In this document: positions 30,701 through 43,869 of the stretch, piece after piece
Layout: each line of letters starts with the position of its first letter
How positions within the stretch are numbered: the stretch's first letter is position 1
Assembly: GCA_016785225.1 (NCBI GenBank)
Contig: JAFBJZ010000856.1
Coordinates: forward strand, 186,001 to 250,000
DNA from: Psettodes erumei
Lineage: Eukaryota; Chordata; Actinopteri; Pleuronectiformes; Psettodidae
DNA: 64,000 nt
Reading direction: 5' to 3'
Translations under genes and position numbers: made by a program
The notes under the pieces: generated by a model
What the model saw: the letters and a program-made list of their open reading frames with translations, nothing else
The model's database searches: none
Told to the model about the DNA's origin: nothing

Positions 30701-31510
30701 TGACTCAAGCATATTTGAGATCTACTTTTCTCTGTTGAAATAAAAATGAAATAATCCTTCCTTGTTTGACAATTTTCTCTGAAGAGCTGGAGCATGATCG
30801 ATTGATTTTTTTTCTCTTTTAATTCCTCTCTCCTGGGAATAGATGTGGAAAGTTTTGTCTCAGGATGATTTCATTCTCATCAGAAACCATTAGACGGTGT
30901 CAGCACCACATGTCAGATGTTTGTGTCTTCAGAGACGACTCCCGGTGGAAATACATCGTCAACCTGGTGACACATCCGGTCCCCATTGCACCGCATTCAT
31001 GGACCAGTAGTCCAAGAGGCAGAGTTTTAAAACTGCATTGAAACTTTGGAATAAAACATGTCCTCCAAATAAAGCAGCCATGAATTCCTTTGTAAACAGA
31101 AGACAAAATGTCTTCCTCCAGAATCGCTTTTCAAGCCCAGGAACAGTGGTTATAAATCTCACATTTATAAGCCAAGGAGGTTGCTTAAAACAAAAAAGGC
31201 ATGTTCAAATATGATACAGCTTTTTGTGCGGCTCACAGGGTGCCTCTCTCAGCATCTCCAGCCCTATAAGAATGAGCAATCTAATAAAGGAAATACCTAG
31301 TGGGATGAGAAGGGAGGAAGGTCACACTGCTGCAGGCACCTCATGGTGGCTGGTAAAAAGCAGTGAGATGATACTGACTGACAGAGCAGTATAGCAGGCT
31401 ATATAAATGCAATATCACATACACGAGGGAACATCAGTGTACCATACATATGGACATGGCTGACCACAGCCTTTATAATGAAAGATTTTATTTTACCGTT
31501 AGGGGAGTTA
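18702..31510. other. Long gene-free stretch
   Basis: About 12.8 kb without a supportable gene, AT-rich with local GC patches. A patch at 20500-20770 carries two overlapping minus-strand frames of 75-78 codons with no family match. 22850-23110 and 23500-23690 look less repetitive than their surroundings. A 9-bp hairpin (AGCCCAGTC/GACTGGGCT) lies at 26660-26682. A weak tRNA-like A-box (TTAGCTCAGCAGGTTAAG) is at about 19868-19885, without an intact B-box. Confidence 0.5.
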
Positions 31511-31533
31511 TGTTGTTGTTGTTGTTGTTGTTA
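31511..31533. repeat. (GTT)n trinucleotide repeat
   Basis: Seven consecutive GTT/TGT units. Confidence 0.9.
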
Positions 31534-32251
31534 CCTTCCAAATTATCCACTTAAAGGACTGGATGCTTAAACTAGGATGCTAAAACTAAATAATGGTTTT
31601 CCATTATTTGTGAATAAGTTGGGGTCTGTTTCACTAAAACAATCACTGACTTCAGACCAATTTTAATGAAATACTTCTTAAATATAAAAAGTCATATTCA
31701 TGTTAGGTTTAAAGATGATTCTGTGTTATGGTTTCATTAAAAAAATGCTCATCTTGTTTTTAGGCTTGGAGTGCACTAAACAAATTTCAAATCTTAAATG
31801 ATTAAAAAAACTAACTAAATAAATAACATTTAATCCAGATAGTTTATACATATATAGTACTTGATTTCACTATGGCGATTCCAGGGATTTGGGACGCCCA
31901 CAAAGTGAAGCAACGAAGCCGCTGGCATCATCAGCTGGTTGGACTTGCAATGTTTTGCAATCAAAAAACAAAATATGAGAAAAAAACAAGCATGGTTTGT
32001 ACATTTCACGATGCAAGCTGGAGGCAAGTTGGAAATAAAGTTTTACTGTAAGTCTCAGGCGGGGCTCGTGCAAGCTACTGCTAGAAGTGACAAGCGAGAA
32101 TGAAACCTGAGATCATTAGAAATGTATTCATTTTTTTACATTCTCTGATCTTCTGCTGCCATGGGGACGTTGTTCCATATTGCTTGCATTGCTTATACAA
32201 AGGTTACTGTCCATTGCCCTGTAGAAAAACATCATTAGTGGTTTTTGTTAC

Positions 32252-32702
32252 TGTAATGGTAAATGTATTATTTGAATGTATGTCTAACTTGAACTTTTCA
32301 CCCTTACTGCTCTGACTTGGTGTCTGCAAAACATATCTTAGTTCCGCGAAGTTTCCTGTTTTCTGCAGAAGTGTCTCGTATGCAAGAAGTACTGAAAGTT
32401 TGAACTTCTGTGTTATTATGCAGTTTAAGGAAGCGTATATGTAAAAATAGACAAAGATGTAGAGAGTTTAAACTTTTGAACTTTCTCCATGTAAGGTAAT
32501 GCATGTCTCTAGTCATGTACGCCTTTGTAATACACACTCATGTATTTAGAAAAGTATAAAAGACCATGTGCTTTGTTCTTCTGTATGCCACTCTGTAAGA
32601 CAGCATGCGTGCAGTGTTGCTGAGTGTCATCCTGTGTTGCAACCAGTAAAGACTTTTGAGATTAACTTCGGACTCTAAGAATCTTTGTTCTTGACAGCTT
32701 CA
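32252..32702 (+). mobile_element. Possible solo LTR of an endogenous retrovirus-like element
   Basis: The right half has LTR-like order: TATAAAA (32555-32561), then about 85 bases on an ACCAGTAAAGAC possible poly(A) signal (32642-32653), and a U5-like stretch (ACTTCGGACTC, TTGTTCTTGACAG). A TG start at 32252 and a CA end at 32702 are flanked by GTTAC and ATTAC, an imperfect duplication. No primer-binding site or gag/pol/env sequence follows, so it would be a solo LTR. Boundaries are uncertain; a start near 32154 is also possible. A non-viral repeat or a genuine promoter are alternatives. Confidence 0.35.
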
Positions 32703-32709
32703 ATTACTT

Positions 32710-34790
32710 TGTGTAGAAAAGAACCCGGTGGAACCAGAATCCTGCCAGAATAGAAAAGTTTCCACGACATTACCTCACATACATCACTCTCATTGGTAAC
32801 AGCAGCTTTCTTTCAGATTGCAGGAGCATCTGAGGCAGCTCATAAGATTATGTTTATGAACATCTCACATCGGTCGAGACCAGCCTCAAATCCAGAAGGC
32901 GTCCGTTATTGTTGGGAGGGGGGTGAATTGGACCCAGAAGTTGCTCATTAAGCCCAAATGCTCATTATCATGTGAGACATTTGTACTTGAGCTGTGTAGA
33001 GTTAGTGCTGGACCAAGTCAGGATGTCGTCAGGACCATCTGACCTTGTTGCTCCTCTCTGTCTGAGCCTTAGCAAAGGAGTTTCTTTTAACACTAATTGC
33101 CTGCAGAGCACAAATATAAACTGACATTCTTTCCCAAAACACTGTTATGTTTGCTGGAGGCTGCAGACACTTTCTTTTTTGTGCTGCTCATGTTAGTGAG
33201 GATAAGTTTGTTAAATTGGTCTCTACATTTACATTTAGAGTTAGTAATCCTGCTGAAGAATAAGGAACTGGCAAAAAACACCAAATAAGCCTCATTCTGT
33301 TCCTCTACCTTGTCTTCAGTGTGAAGCTGTGTATGTGGGCTCAGCATGATTAAAATACAAAAAGCAAGCAGGGCAGAGGCAAACTGACACAAACTCTTAA
33401 TAAACATTGAGGAAATCACTTTAAGTATGGCAGACCTATAGACTAGACTGGCTGCCTGGCACACCTGTTTCCAAGATTCCCCCAAAAACAAAAGGTGTGG
33501 TAGAGACAGATAACAAATTAATTGAAAAACCTAAATAAACATTTGGAGAAATGTACTGCAGACTACTGCAGATGCTTTCACGCAGGGTGATGCAAAGGCT
33601 ATGGGTTTGTTAAAATATGATGGCCTTTACACAAACACCAAAAGAGGGAGGATCTCTTGCAGGAATTGTAAAGGACTAACCTTAAGCTTCTTGCTGAGGT
33701 CTTCACCCACCAAGCTGCCCTCATGTAGAGATTTGCTCTCATGCCAGATGTGAAGCGACTTAGAGCCATCCACTTGTGATTGGATGACACAGGACGTACA
33801 TTAACGCCAGGTAACAGGGCCTATGAAAATTCTTTTTTCTTCCTGTGCATCACTCGCAAGGCATACAAATCATGTCTAGTTTGTAATTTACAGACAGGTA
33901 GGCCTGCACTTGAAGGCAACACTGAGCAGTCCCTTTCAAATGCTATGTTCTATGTGTCTGTTCCCTCCAAATGTGTTGGACTAATGCACCCTCACTTAAG
34001 CATTCCAAAAACTTAATCTGTTTACAGTTTTGTTTTTTTATCAGTAACTAAAAGGATGTCCACTGAGACGGGCTGTCTGTCAGCTTGATGCTGCACACCC
34101 TATTAATTTAGAGACACAGCTGTTTCATCTGCCCATCTGTTTCAGCTGCCACTGTACTTCTGACAGCACTGTGTAGTGCTGTTTGAATCAGATTCATTGT
34201 TCTCGCTGTGAATCTTGGGGACTCACTATTAGTTCCCATCAGCTGACTGGAGAGTGCCCGAATGATTCCAGTGCTGCCAAACAAACTTCTGGGATCTTTA
34301 TGTGTCCTCTGTCACTCTGCCTTTGAAGTGTACTTCAGCCACGGAGTTGTCACATCTAACAGGTCATTGAGGATGCAGATAATTGAACACTCAGAGAGAA
34401 GTTAGGCTCTGGCTGCATGACAGCATATGGCGCGGGCCGCACTGGGATTTGTGGCAGTGAAGTGACATTTTCATTGCAAACACACACAAAGGGCTTTTTC
34501 TTGTCTTCTGTCTTTCTGCCGACTCACTGTGAACAATGCTGAAGACGGAGGAAAGGCGCAATAGGGGATGTGCCAAATTTGGTTCCAGGGGCCACTGGGG
34601 CTTCAACTCAGGTCAGTTCAGAGACTGATTTTATTACATTATCTGGTGTATTACATGACATAACCCCCCTGCCAGCCTACATTCATCTGTGCCACACTTT
34701 GGGTCACTTTTACTTTTATATTTTCCCTTCCTATTCTGGTTTTAATTACGTCCCAGTCGATGGTGGATCTTTGCCATCTCAGAGCCCATG
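32710..34790. other. Gene-free stretch
   Basis: No supportable gene. The patch at 34420-34560 (GGCGCGGGCCGCACTGGG) is GC-rich within AT-rich DNA and may be a conserved element; not testable here. Confidence 0.45.
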
Positions 34791-34794
34791 GTAA

Positions 34795-34965
34795 TGTCTT
34801 TAGTCTAAAGATTTTTAAGTCACTATCACATAACATGAAAGATTTTGAAGCAGCATAGAACACTTTTTTTGTTCAAGAAAATACTTAAACAATAATTTCT
34901 CAAAATAGTTGCTGATTAATTTCTGTCTATTAATCAACTAATAGTTGCAGCTCTGAACAATATAC
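34795..34965. repeat. Interspersed repeat fragment, MITE-like
   Basis: TTGCTGATTAATTTCTGTC and TTAATCAACTAATAGTTGCA followed by GCTCTGA match the tail of a very common teleost dispersed repeat (the pattern GACTAATCGTTGCAGCTCTA). The copy is diverged, its boundaries are approximate and no terminal repeats were confirmed. Confidence 0.5.
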
Positions 34966-35138
34966 ATACAAATATTATTAATGAAGATTTCTTTTATGCT
35001 GGTTTTTAGGAATCATGATGTGAAGTGACCATGATCCTGATGTACCTAGCATTTTATATTTAAAAAATAATCTTGTCAGTGCTCTCTGGTGGATAAAGCC
35101 TATAAAACACATTTCACAATACATCATAATACTGACTG

Positions 35139-35717
35139 ATGACTAGTGATAACACAGTCATATTGTTTGAAAGTGGTCAGGCTCAAACAGCCCCAAATCT
35201 TTTTGTGAGAATCTTTCTGAAAATAACTGAACCTCCTGCAGATTCAACAACCTCCTCTCCTCTTTTTTTCACTTGTTGTGGCCGGACTGATTCTGACAAC
35301 CTGTCAATTGATATGAATCACAGTATCATTGTATGGTGTCAGCAGGTGTCCAAATAACAACAGATGGCGGACATGCATACCTCTTCAGAGCCGGATGACC
35401 AGTTGGAACAGCATGATCCTTACTGGGTTCTGCACAACACTGATTCACTACATCACATTAGTCACATCAGTGGACTGGAGGAACTGCATGAGGGTTCTAA
35501 ACACTGTGATTTTCTCTCATATAATCAGTGCAAACAAATTACTGCAGCTCACAATATGTTGGGACAGAAAAGATCTGCATGGGCGTCTCAGCAGTTTGTC
35601 AAATTTGTACAATTTGGTGCCAATCCAGATTATAATCCACATCTGGTAGAAGAAAGTGCTGATGCTGATGTTGTCCGTGGTGGAGGCATGCACGATTCCA
35701 GTCCCCCGGCCCCCTGA
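35139..35717 (+). other. Unexplained open frame with one internal stop, no family recognised
   Basis: One + strand frame runs 73 codons to a TAA at 35355-35357. It resumes in the same frame two codons later with MADMHTSSEPDDQLEQHDPY for 117 codons, ending VRGGGMHDSSPPAP at 35717. The second part looks protein-like (mixed composition, acidic stretches, two Trp, ATGGCG start context). Frames of this length are expected by chance in 64 kb, and I recognise no domain. It could be a decayed processed gene, an exon of an unknown gene, or chance. Confidence 0.2.
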
Positions 35718-35799
35718 AAATAGTGTGATCTGAAAGCTGTTGATTATCCAGGGAAGTTAATTTGGGGGTTAATGTCAACATGACTCTACCCAGACATTT

Positions 35800-38700
35800 G
35801 GATTAATTGCATTGTTATAAGTAAGTTAACTACACATGAGAGTGGACAGGATAACAAGATCTGCACTGCTGAGAACCATGGTAGTGGTAGAGGAAGAATA
35901 GCAGTGAGGAAAGTCATTATCAGCAGCAACATTCAGATTCTGCCTCATTTAAAATATTTTTTCCTCACAAGCAGGAAACTGTATTTCTGTCTGTTTTTGA
36001 TTATGCATATGTGATATTTATAGTGTGACGCCTTGTCTGCTCTGATGTCCTTTTGACATCTCTATTTGTGCTTTTGTCCATGCATTTCCATCCATACACT
36101 GTACACGTGTGTAGGCGTGTTAAGTCCCTGTATATTATTAACCGGAGTCCAAGGGAGCAGGTCGATACAGCCCCTGCCCACCAGCGTCCCCCTGAAGTCC
36201 CACACACCATCTCCCAGCTTTGCTCTCCTATAGTCATCTATGGTAATCACTGGGATCACATCACAGCACACCCTTAATCACGCCGGGGGTGGTTCTGGGA
36301 AGCCGAGTATGCAGTCGGTGGACCGCTGACCTCTGTGGACTACCAATTTCTTTAATCTTGGAGTTTGGACTTTGTCTCTCCCAAAAGTCTGATTTAGGAC
36401 ACACCGTTCATGTCACAGCGTCACAGAAACGAGCGAGTTTCAAAGAACTGGCTGCGAATGTGGATCCTTCGAGGGGGACTTTAAAGCTTAACTTTAAACA
36501 GATATCCTGTTCTTTTCTTGCCTTTTCATGGCAGTACAGAGGGGAAAGATTTTAGTTCTACAATGTTTGCAGTAGTGAAAATTAACATTTAGTATGTTTA
36601 ATAATATACTTCAGTCCAGTTTTATTGTCTTTGTTTTTGAGCACTTCTCTTTTCTGTTACATATTTCTAGTCCACATGGGGCCAGTTCTGCACAACAAGT
36701 ACTTTTACCTTTGATTTGAAGTACTTTTAGCTGATAATAACTCTTTACTTATGTCAAATTTGAAAGGCATGACTTTTCCATATTTTTACAATGTGGTACT
36801 GGCACTTTTAGTCAAGCAAAAGATCTGAGTACGTCTTCTATCACTGCCTATTTGTTTGTATTCGGTGGTGCATCCTCAGCCGTACAAGTGGAAAGTGTGT
36901 CCTCTCCGTGAGATGAACATCTGTGCCAATGTAGAGATCCTATTAAAGCTTCAGTAAGCCTGTTGATGTGCCGTCACCAAAACTCCTCTCCCACTTAAGC
37001 TCTTGAGCGAGACATCCAGACAAACTCACTCAGTCTCTGTCGCTTTGATTGCAAAAATTTCAGTTCTGACTTCCACCACAGGCAGGAGAAGTGACGGCAA
37101 GAGAAGAAACTCAAATGACTGAGTCGACTCATCGTCTCTTGCATGTAGGCAAAACGGTGAAAGTGCAGGCGGCAGAAAAACATGAAACGAAGGCGATTGC
37201 ACCCAATAACAGCTGCAAGCTCCTGATGTATGCAAAATAGAGTGATAGAAGATAATGAAAGATTAATGAGTAAATCTTGGCCCATGAATATTTGAGGAGG
37301 GGAAGTCTGTTTAATACATGATCACCCTGTGGAAGGCTTCCTGTACATGCCAACAAATCGTTTGCCAATTCAGAGATGATGCTTATTAGATTTTCAGGCG
37401 GATGGCATTTTCGTTGCCCTACTCTCCAATGAGCCTCTTTTATCACTTTATATTGTTTTTTCCCCCCCGTAGACACTACACAGTATGTACAGACAAAAAA
37501 GTCCTTATACTTTAGAAAAACAAAGGATGATAAATGGTTCTTCCTGGTGGTATTTCATAGCTTTCATGTAAAAGACAACCATATCATTAATAAAAACATG
37601 CTATAGTAATACAAAAGCATCAATTTCAACTGCACTTCCTCTTTTTCTCTGTGCCACACACATACACAAAGCTATCATTTGATCATTTGCATCCCAAATT
37701 ACTTTCACACAATTGATTCCAGAGCTTTGAGGGCCACACTTGACATAGCATAGATCTGCAGCTCATCGCCCTAACTCCTTTTGTGACTGACGCACGGAGG
37801 GGGATCAATGGATTAGCTTCCATGAGACGGGTGTTCTTGGGGGCCGCAGACGTGCCCGCACATGCTAAGAGTGGGATTACATCGAGGCAGACAGGAGCTT
37901 TCTGGTCTGAGGGGCGCCCGTCGGCCCATCTCACAGCTCAAGGCGGTGACAAATGAAGAAAGCTGCTGAGCAGAGTGCACTCACATCTCCAACTCAATCA
38001 CACTGAGTCAACAGAAGAACCCGCACTGTCAGTCAGGCTTGCCCATTTATGTAAACACGTGCAAAATCGGCAAACATCAGCACACATAGTTGCACAGTTT
38101 ACAACGGGGTTTCACACATGCCTTCATTCCTGGAGCATTGCCTCTGCTGTGTACGTGTGTAGCACTGTGATTCCACCCTGCTTTGCTGTATTTCTATGAC
38201 GACGTTAGGCAGACAAAAAAAAAAGAAAGAAAAGTGTCTATGATGGAGGAGCAGCCATATTCCTTACAGACAAGATCTCCATCAAACCCAAGCAGTGCCC
38301 ACACTTTTTGAGATCTAATCTATGAGGGACAAACATTTTTCATTTTTCCATCACTTCCGTTGCCTTGTCAATGTTCAGATTATGTAATTACCCATCATGT
38401 ACATAGACATGTTTTATCCAAGCTGGTGGTTAGATTTGTCTCTGACAGAGCCTTAGGAGGGTGTTTCACCATGAAAGATATTTATAGTACAGGAGGGAGC
38501 TGAGGTTTTTTTGTGCCTGTACAAGGGAAACCCAAAGCTATGAAGATGATGAATGGCTTTAATGAACATATTGCATAAATGCAATTCCAGAGGGAGAACT
38601 GGGTGAAAATAACATTAAGCAAAATTTGATCTCTCTCACACACACACCCACACACAAGCAGAAGATTTGGCACACACACATACCTTACATCAATGACTTT

Positions 38701-41700
38701 ATGCGCACAAAACACCCATTTACCAACACAAATCCCCCCTCCAACACACACACAACACTCATATATTCTCATTTATGATTCTTGTGCTCGACTTCATAAT
38801 CACAGCAGCTGGGGAAGCACCGGTGACAGCAGATGTAAGCGGTGCCGAGAGTCTTTCCCCCCTTCTTTGCATGTCATCAAAGGGGTGGTCGGGACTTCCG
38901 ATTCCCCCATCTCCATAGCAGAGTATGAATAATGCAGCAGTGCGGGGTTGCCTGCCTGACAGAATGACTTGATAAAAACTGCTGGGGGAGACCATGGGAG
39001 ACGTCACCGCACCGAAAAAAGGACTGCAGCAGCCAAATATACGTGCTGCCAAAGTCCCTGCGGCTTTGAGAGAAAGGGGCATACAGAGAAAGCGTGTACG
39101 TGTCTGGTGTAGGTAACTATATTTGAGGGTGCATGCATACATGACTGGGTGTTGGCAGCGTTATCTGGCTCTGTGCCACTGCACACACCTGGTGTGAGCT
39201 GCAGGGTGCGTATGAACACGCCAGGAGGAAGGTGTGGTGCACTGTTGGCACCATGCTCAGGAACACAGATTTTGAGAACAGTGCTTCTCACAGTGGGGAC
39301 CAAAGAGGATATCCTCATTTTGCCAGCCAAAAGGGCACAGAGCAGCACATTTTGCTTGGAGGAAAATGGAATTTTTGGACAGATGCATGCGTATTTGTGC
39401 ACACTTGCAGACATATATGGTTTATGTAATACCAAGATCTGACTGATTGCAATCCCTGCTTAAACATGACATCTCCATGATCCTCTGTTTGATGGATTTG
39501 GTGACACATCAGACAATCCATGGTCATAACTACTGCATTTTCAGATGCATCCAGATATACCTGTTGGGGTGCATCTCTAAGACTTCTGGCATTCAGTCTG
39601 CAAGAAATTCAGTTGAATAGCAACATTAACTCCAAGAACAACTGCACTTGAACTGGGAGAGTGAGTATAACCTTTTATTAAGAAGTCCTCTCAGAGTACA
39701 AACTTTTCTAATTTCATCAAATACCGCCCACCCCACACTCCTCTATTTATCTCTACCCATTACATTATGCACCTGCAACCTTGTAACCGATGCTTTTCCT
39801 TGATCAACCATGGCTTTCTTTTGTTTTGCTTCATTTTTATCTGCTTTTTGACATACATACATATTTGACATGCATCACGTCCCCGTGGCTGCATGAAAGT
39901 TGCATATTTTCATGAATGGCCGACATCGCCATTTTATTTCATGTTGGTATAATTTCACTTATCATTCAATTTAATTGCTTCACAGTTTTCACAGTTTCTT
40001 TTTTTTGGACTCCAAGATTAATTATTTATACGTCACTATACATCATGTCTTTTATTAGTGACACACTATGCATTTCACAACACACGTTCATCGCATCACC
40101 CAGCTGAAGACCTAAAGCTTACCTGAAGCATAACGAAAATCTATCGGGGCTCTAATTAAGGTTTTCCATCACACTTGCCTGCAGGTGTAATGACATTGCT
40201 CTTGACAAACAGGACTGACATTTCCCCTCACGGACACCCTTGTCAGACTCGGCGCACAGAGGTTGTGATAGCACACCTTAATCACATTTGGGGAACAGAT
40301 ACTCTTTAAGGGCCGGGAGCAAACTGTACTCCTTTTTCAGTGGCATCAGTTGTTCAGTCTATTAGTCACTCTGTTACAAGCAGACAGGATCACATCAACA
40401 GCTGATAACACACAACCTCCACCTTTGTCACTACACACAATGGTAATGAACTGGCTACAAAGTAACCCTACCCGTGTGCACGTTGTCACATGTATTATGT
40501 TCTCATAGAAATCAGTGGCTGATCTCTGTAATGATTAGCACAAAGCATGTTTGCTGCAAGTAATTGTCAGTTTTAGTTTGCCTCTTCCTGACTAGGATTG
40601 TGTTGTGTGTCCATATGGAAGTTTAAGCTCCTTTGTGAGAAACCACCACTCACCCCTCCCTTCCCCTCCCTCCCTCAAACATCCCTACAAAGTGTTTGAA
40701 ATCATGCTGTTGATCAGATGGAGCAGAGAGCACCTGAAAAAAATCAGCCATTCTTTTGAATAACATGAGACATTTCTAATGCACGAGGCAAACGTGATGC
40801 TGGAAAGCACTTACTCAAAAGGTCAGCCTGGGTGTCACAAATCCACATTCCACTGAGCTACCGTGACTGAAATATCTTTAGCTGACTTTAATTGAAATCT
40901 TGAAGAACTTGATGAAATGAGTACAAAGGTGACCTATACTTCAGTCCTATTCTGGTCCTATTACTTATTCAGAGATACGGCTGCTTATAAATAGCAGCAC
41001 ATCAGAACCTGGGACTCGATCATCATGGCAGCTGAAATAAAAAAAAGCTTGGCAAAAGCTTGTAAAGTTAAAAGAAATACTATTGCCATGGTGCTTCTAA
41101 CGTCACAACTATGTACTTGTATGATGATGGTTAACCTGAATGTCAGTTATTTCTGTTAAATGATGTAACAGTAAATCACAGTTAAGCTGCTGAAGTATCT
41201 TAGTTGTTGTCATTACCACTTTTCATATAGTAAACCACTGATGTAGCACGTTTTTGTTTCCTCCTTATAAAGATGGCCATTTATTCCTTAGGATTATTAA
41301 GCAGATAAAGTGAGGTTAGTGAGGTGTTGAGGTGTGTGCTATGCATTTCCCCTCCCAGCTGAAACACCTCTGTGGGGAAATAATTAAAGTAAAAATCAAC
41401 TTTCAGATTACTTCGGGGCTTGTTCGAGTCTCACACGACCCTCCGTCACAACTGAATACTCCAATACATGCAGGTTATATTCATTCATCTCTGCGTATAT
41501 CCTGCTTATGAAACAAGCTACTCCAGAGCACCAGAGGTATAATAACCACATAACACTTATGATGCAAAGTCTAAAGCTTGTGTACAACAGAGTATCACTG
41601 AGGCTGAGAGAAAATAAAGTTGGTTGGCTGATAAACAGCTAGCAGGAACTCCATGTTAACATGGATTCTACAGCTGTGGAAAGAAAATCACAACAGCCGT

Positions 41701-43460
41701 CGTTTTAGTCACGACGATTCCAAGGTAAACAGAAGAATTCATGTTACAGGCAAACAGCAGTGTACTTACATGTTTGATTGGCTAATGTATGCTGCTGGTT
41801 GATGCTGCACTCAGAGATACACTGATCTGGCTTTTTCTCTCCAGGACACTGGTGCTGTGAGGAGAGAAACATCTTTTACAAACAGCACCAAGCTGATGTG
41901 ATAAGCTCTTTGTTGCCGTGTGTTCAGCTTAACTAATGCTCCTGCAGGTCTCCATCGAAACACATCACGTCTGCAGAGACGTGCTACAAGAAACAACCAG
42001 TCCGTATTTGGTAACATTCCCTTAACGCAAGGGACATTGTCATCAAATAGGCACAACTGTGTAGTTCATCACATGTTCTTATCTCATCTTCAGTGTGGAA
42101 AGACTACACTTGGTCGATCCCCAATCCTTTAAACTGATAAACCTGACTGAACTGGTGCAACTCAGTTGCACTATGACAGGTAGGTATTTTTTGCTGGATG
42201 ACCCCATGTGTTTGTGTTTGTGTGATTTTTCTTTCTCTGACAGCATCCTCAACTCTGCCCAGGTGTGCCATGACAGTGATCTCACTAAAAATGAATGAGG
42301 AGGCTACTGTCTTTGGAGTGGTTCTGAACATGGCCTTGGGGTAACTTTGACCTCCAAACTTTGACCAAAGTACAGTCCCGATATTTCACAGGGGGCTGCA
42401 GCATCGAAAGTGCACAGCTATGTTTAATGATACCAAACTGGATGACGTGCTGCGTGACATTGTGTGGTGTGATATGGTGTAAACTACCGCAGCCTGTCAT
42501 GTGTTACTGCTTAGGATATTGTGGGTAAACCCAACCCATGGCCATATATACATGGTACATGCAGCTCCATCCAAGTAAGATTATAAACACCGTTTGGTCC
42601 CTATTTCTTCAGTTACATAACCTTCACCACTGTCTGACCATCACATATTGTGTGAAGCAGCAAACTACATTCCCTGAGTCATTTTTTGGTGAACACATTA
42701 ACTCAATATTTGTATATTCATATTTTATAACACCATAATCTCGGCTGCAGCGAAAAGGCCCTCAAGTTAAATTTGTTCCAGTTCATTTGACGTGTTCGCT
42801 GAGCACTGAACTCTGCCGAGTGCATGTGTGTGTGCAGAGGAGACGAAAAGGAAAGAGGGGAGAAAGAGAAGAAGAAGGGGGGAAAAAAGACAATCATGAA
42901 TCCAGCTGTCACATGAGACCTCTAATGTGGGTGTTCTCCTCCTAACATCCATACGCGATGATTCACATGTTAACGCTCACCTGCAGGCAATCCCCGAGCT
43001 TTCCCTCTATTTCCACAACCATCTCTCACCCTAATGCGCACCATTCCTTTTATTGCAACATCTCAATTATTCAGTACTGTCAGCTGAATCCATATGTGTA
43101 TACGTGTGCATCTGGGCTTTGCGTATGCGTGTCTACCTTTGTGTGGGGCTGGCAGGGAATGAAAGGAAGAGTGAGAAACTGAAGGGTGAGGATGCAGGAG
43201 GGTTGCATTTCCGTTCCTGGCTGTGCATTCGTGGATATACTCAATCCTGCTGGACACCCCCCTCACCCCCCCACCCCACCCCCATGTATTAGAAACAAGG
43301 TTGGACCTCATCTGGCCCTTGTGTGCTGAAACAACACACTGCCATAGATTCATGCCTTCTATTACAACACTCTCCTTTTCACCGTGAACATGCAATGTAT
43401 CTTCCTCACTCTTTCAAACACCAGGCTGAGAGGTGGGAATATAAAATGGCACACACTGCA
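35800..43460. other. Gene-free stretch
   Basis: About 7.7 kb without a supportable gene. CA-rich patches occur at 38636-38665 and 38745-38760. 36990-37290 is low in repeats and could be a conserved element. An RE1-like 21-mer with canonical spacing but several mismatches lies at 38813-38833. A short CTACA tandem lies just beyond, near 43838-43858. Confidence 0.45.
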
Positions 43461-43467
43461 CTGAGCT

Positions 43468-43650
43468 GAAAGCTGCTTCAAGGTTAGAGGAGAGTGTATT
43501 TGACAAGAAGGTTGCTAGTTTGAATCCCAGCACTGGGCAGGGAAGTCTGGGATGAAAAATGAGAAAGTGTTTTTTCCCCATTTCTCTCCCTTCTTAACTC
43601 CCTTGCCCCTTTGAGAAAGTTATTATGTTATTCTGATGGAGAGTAACCTG
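43468..43650 (+). mobile_element. tRNA-derived SINE
   Basis: AAGGTTAGAGGAGAG resembles a tRNA-type A-box region. AGTTTGAATCC at 43517-43527 is a near-perfect RNA polymerase III B-box (GGTTCGAATCC), set in GAAGGTTGCTAGTTTGAATC, the stereotyped tRNA-like head of teleost SINEs. The 3' part (about 43560-43640) holds CCCTTGCCCCTTTGAGAAAG, like the usual CCCTTGAGCAAGGCA motif. The head is too diverged to be a working tRNA gene. Confidence 0.65.
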
Positions 43651-43835
43651 ATGTCTGGTAACAGAAGAAGCATGGGGGGAATGCTCAGAACATAAATGCA
43701 AATGTGTGAAATGCAAATGTGTGATCCTGCTAATGAGGATTCATCTTCCACGACTGTTCTTCAAATATCAAGGTTGCGCTGTTCAATATTTTATTCAAAC
43801 ATGGATACAATGACTGTTTGTAATTGTTAAAACAA

Positions 43836-43860
43836 CCCTACACTACACTACACTACACCA
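43836..43860. repeat. (CACTA)n short tandem repeat
   Basis: Four to five units of CTACA ending in CCACAG. Confidence 0.75.
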
Positions 43861-43869
43861 CAGAGAGAT

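Noticed and set aside
38813..38833. RE1-like site with canonical spacing
   Set aside because: AGCACC and GACAGC cores are present but the flanks and one core base mismatch; chance is likely in a window this size.
43468..43540. Functional tRNA gene
   Set aside because: B-box is good but the 5' half does not form acceptor or D arms; fits a SINE head instead.
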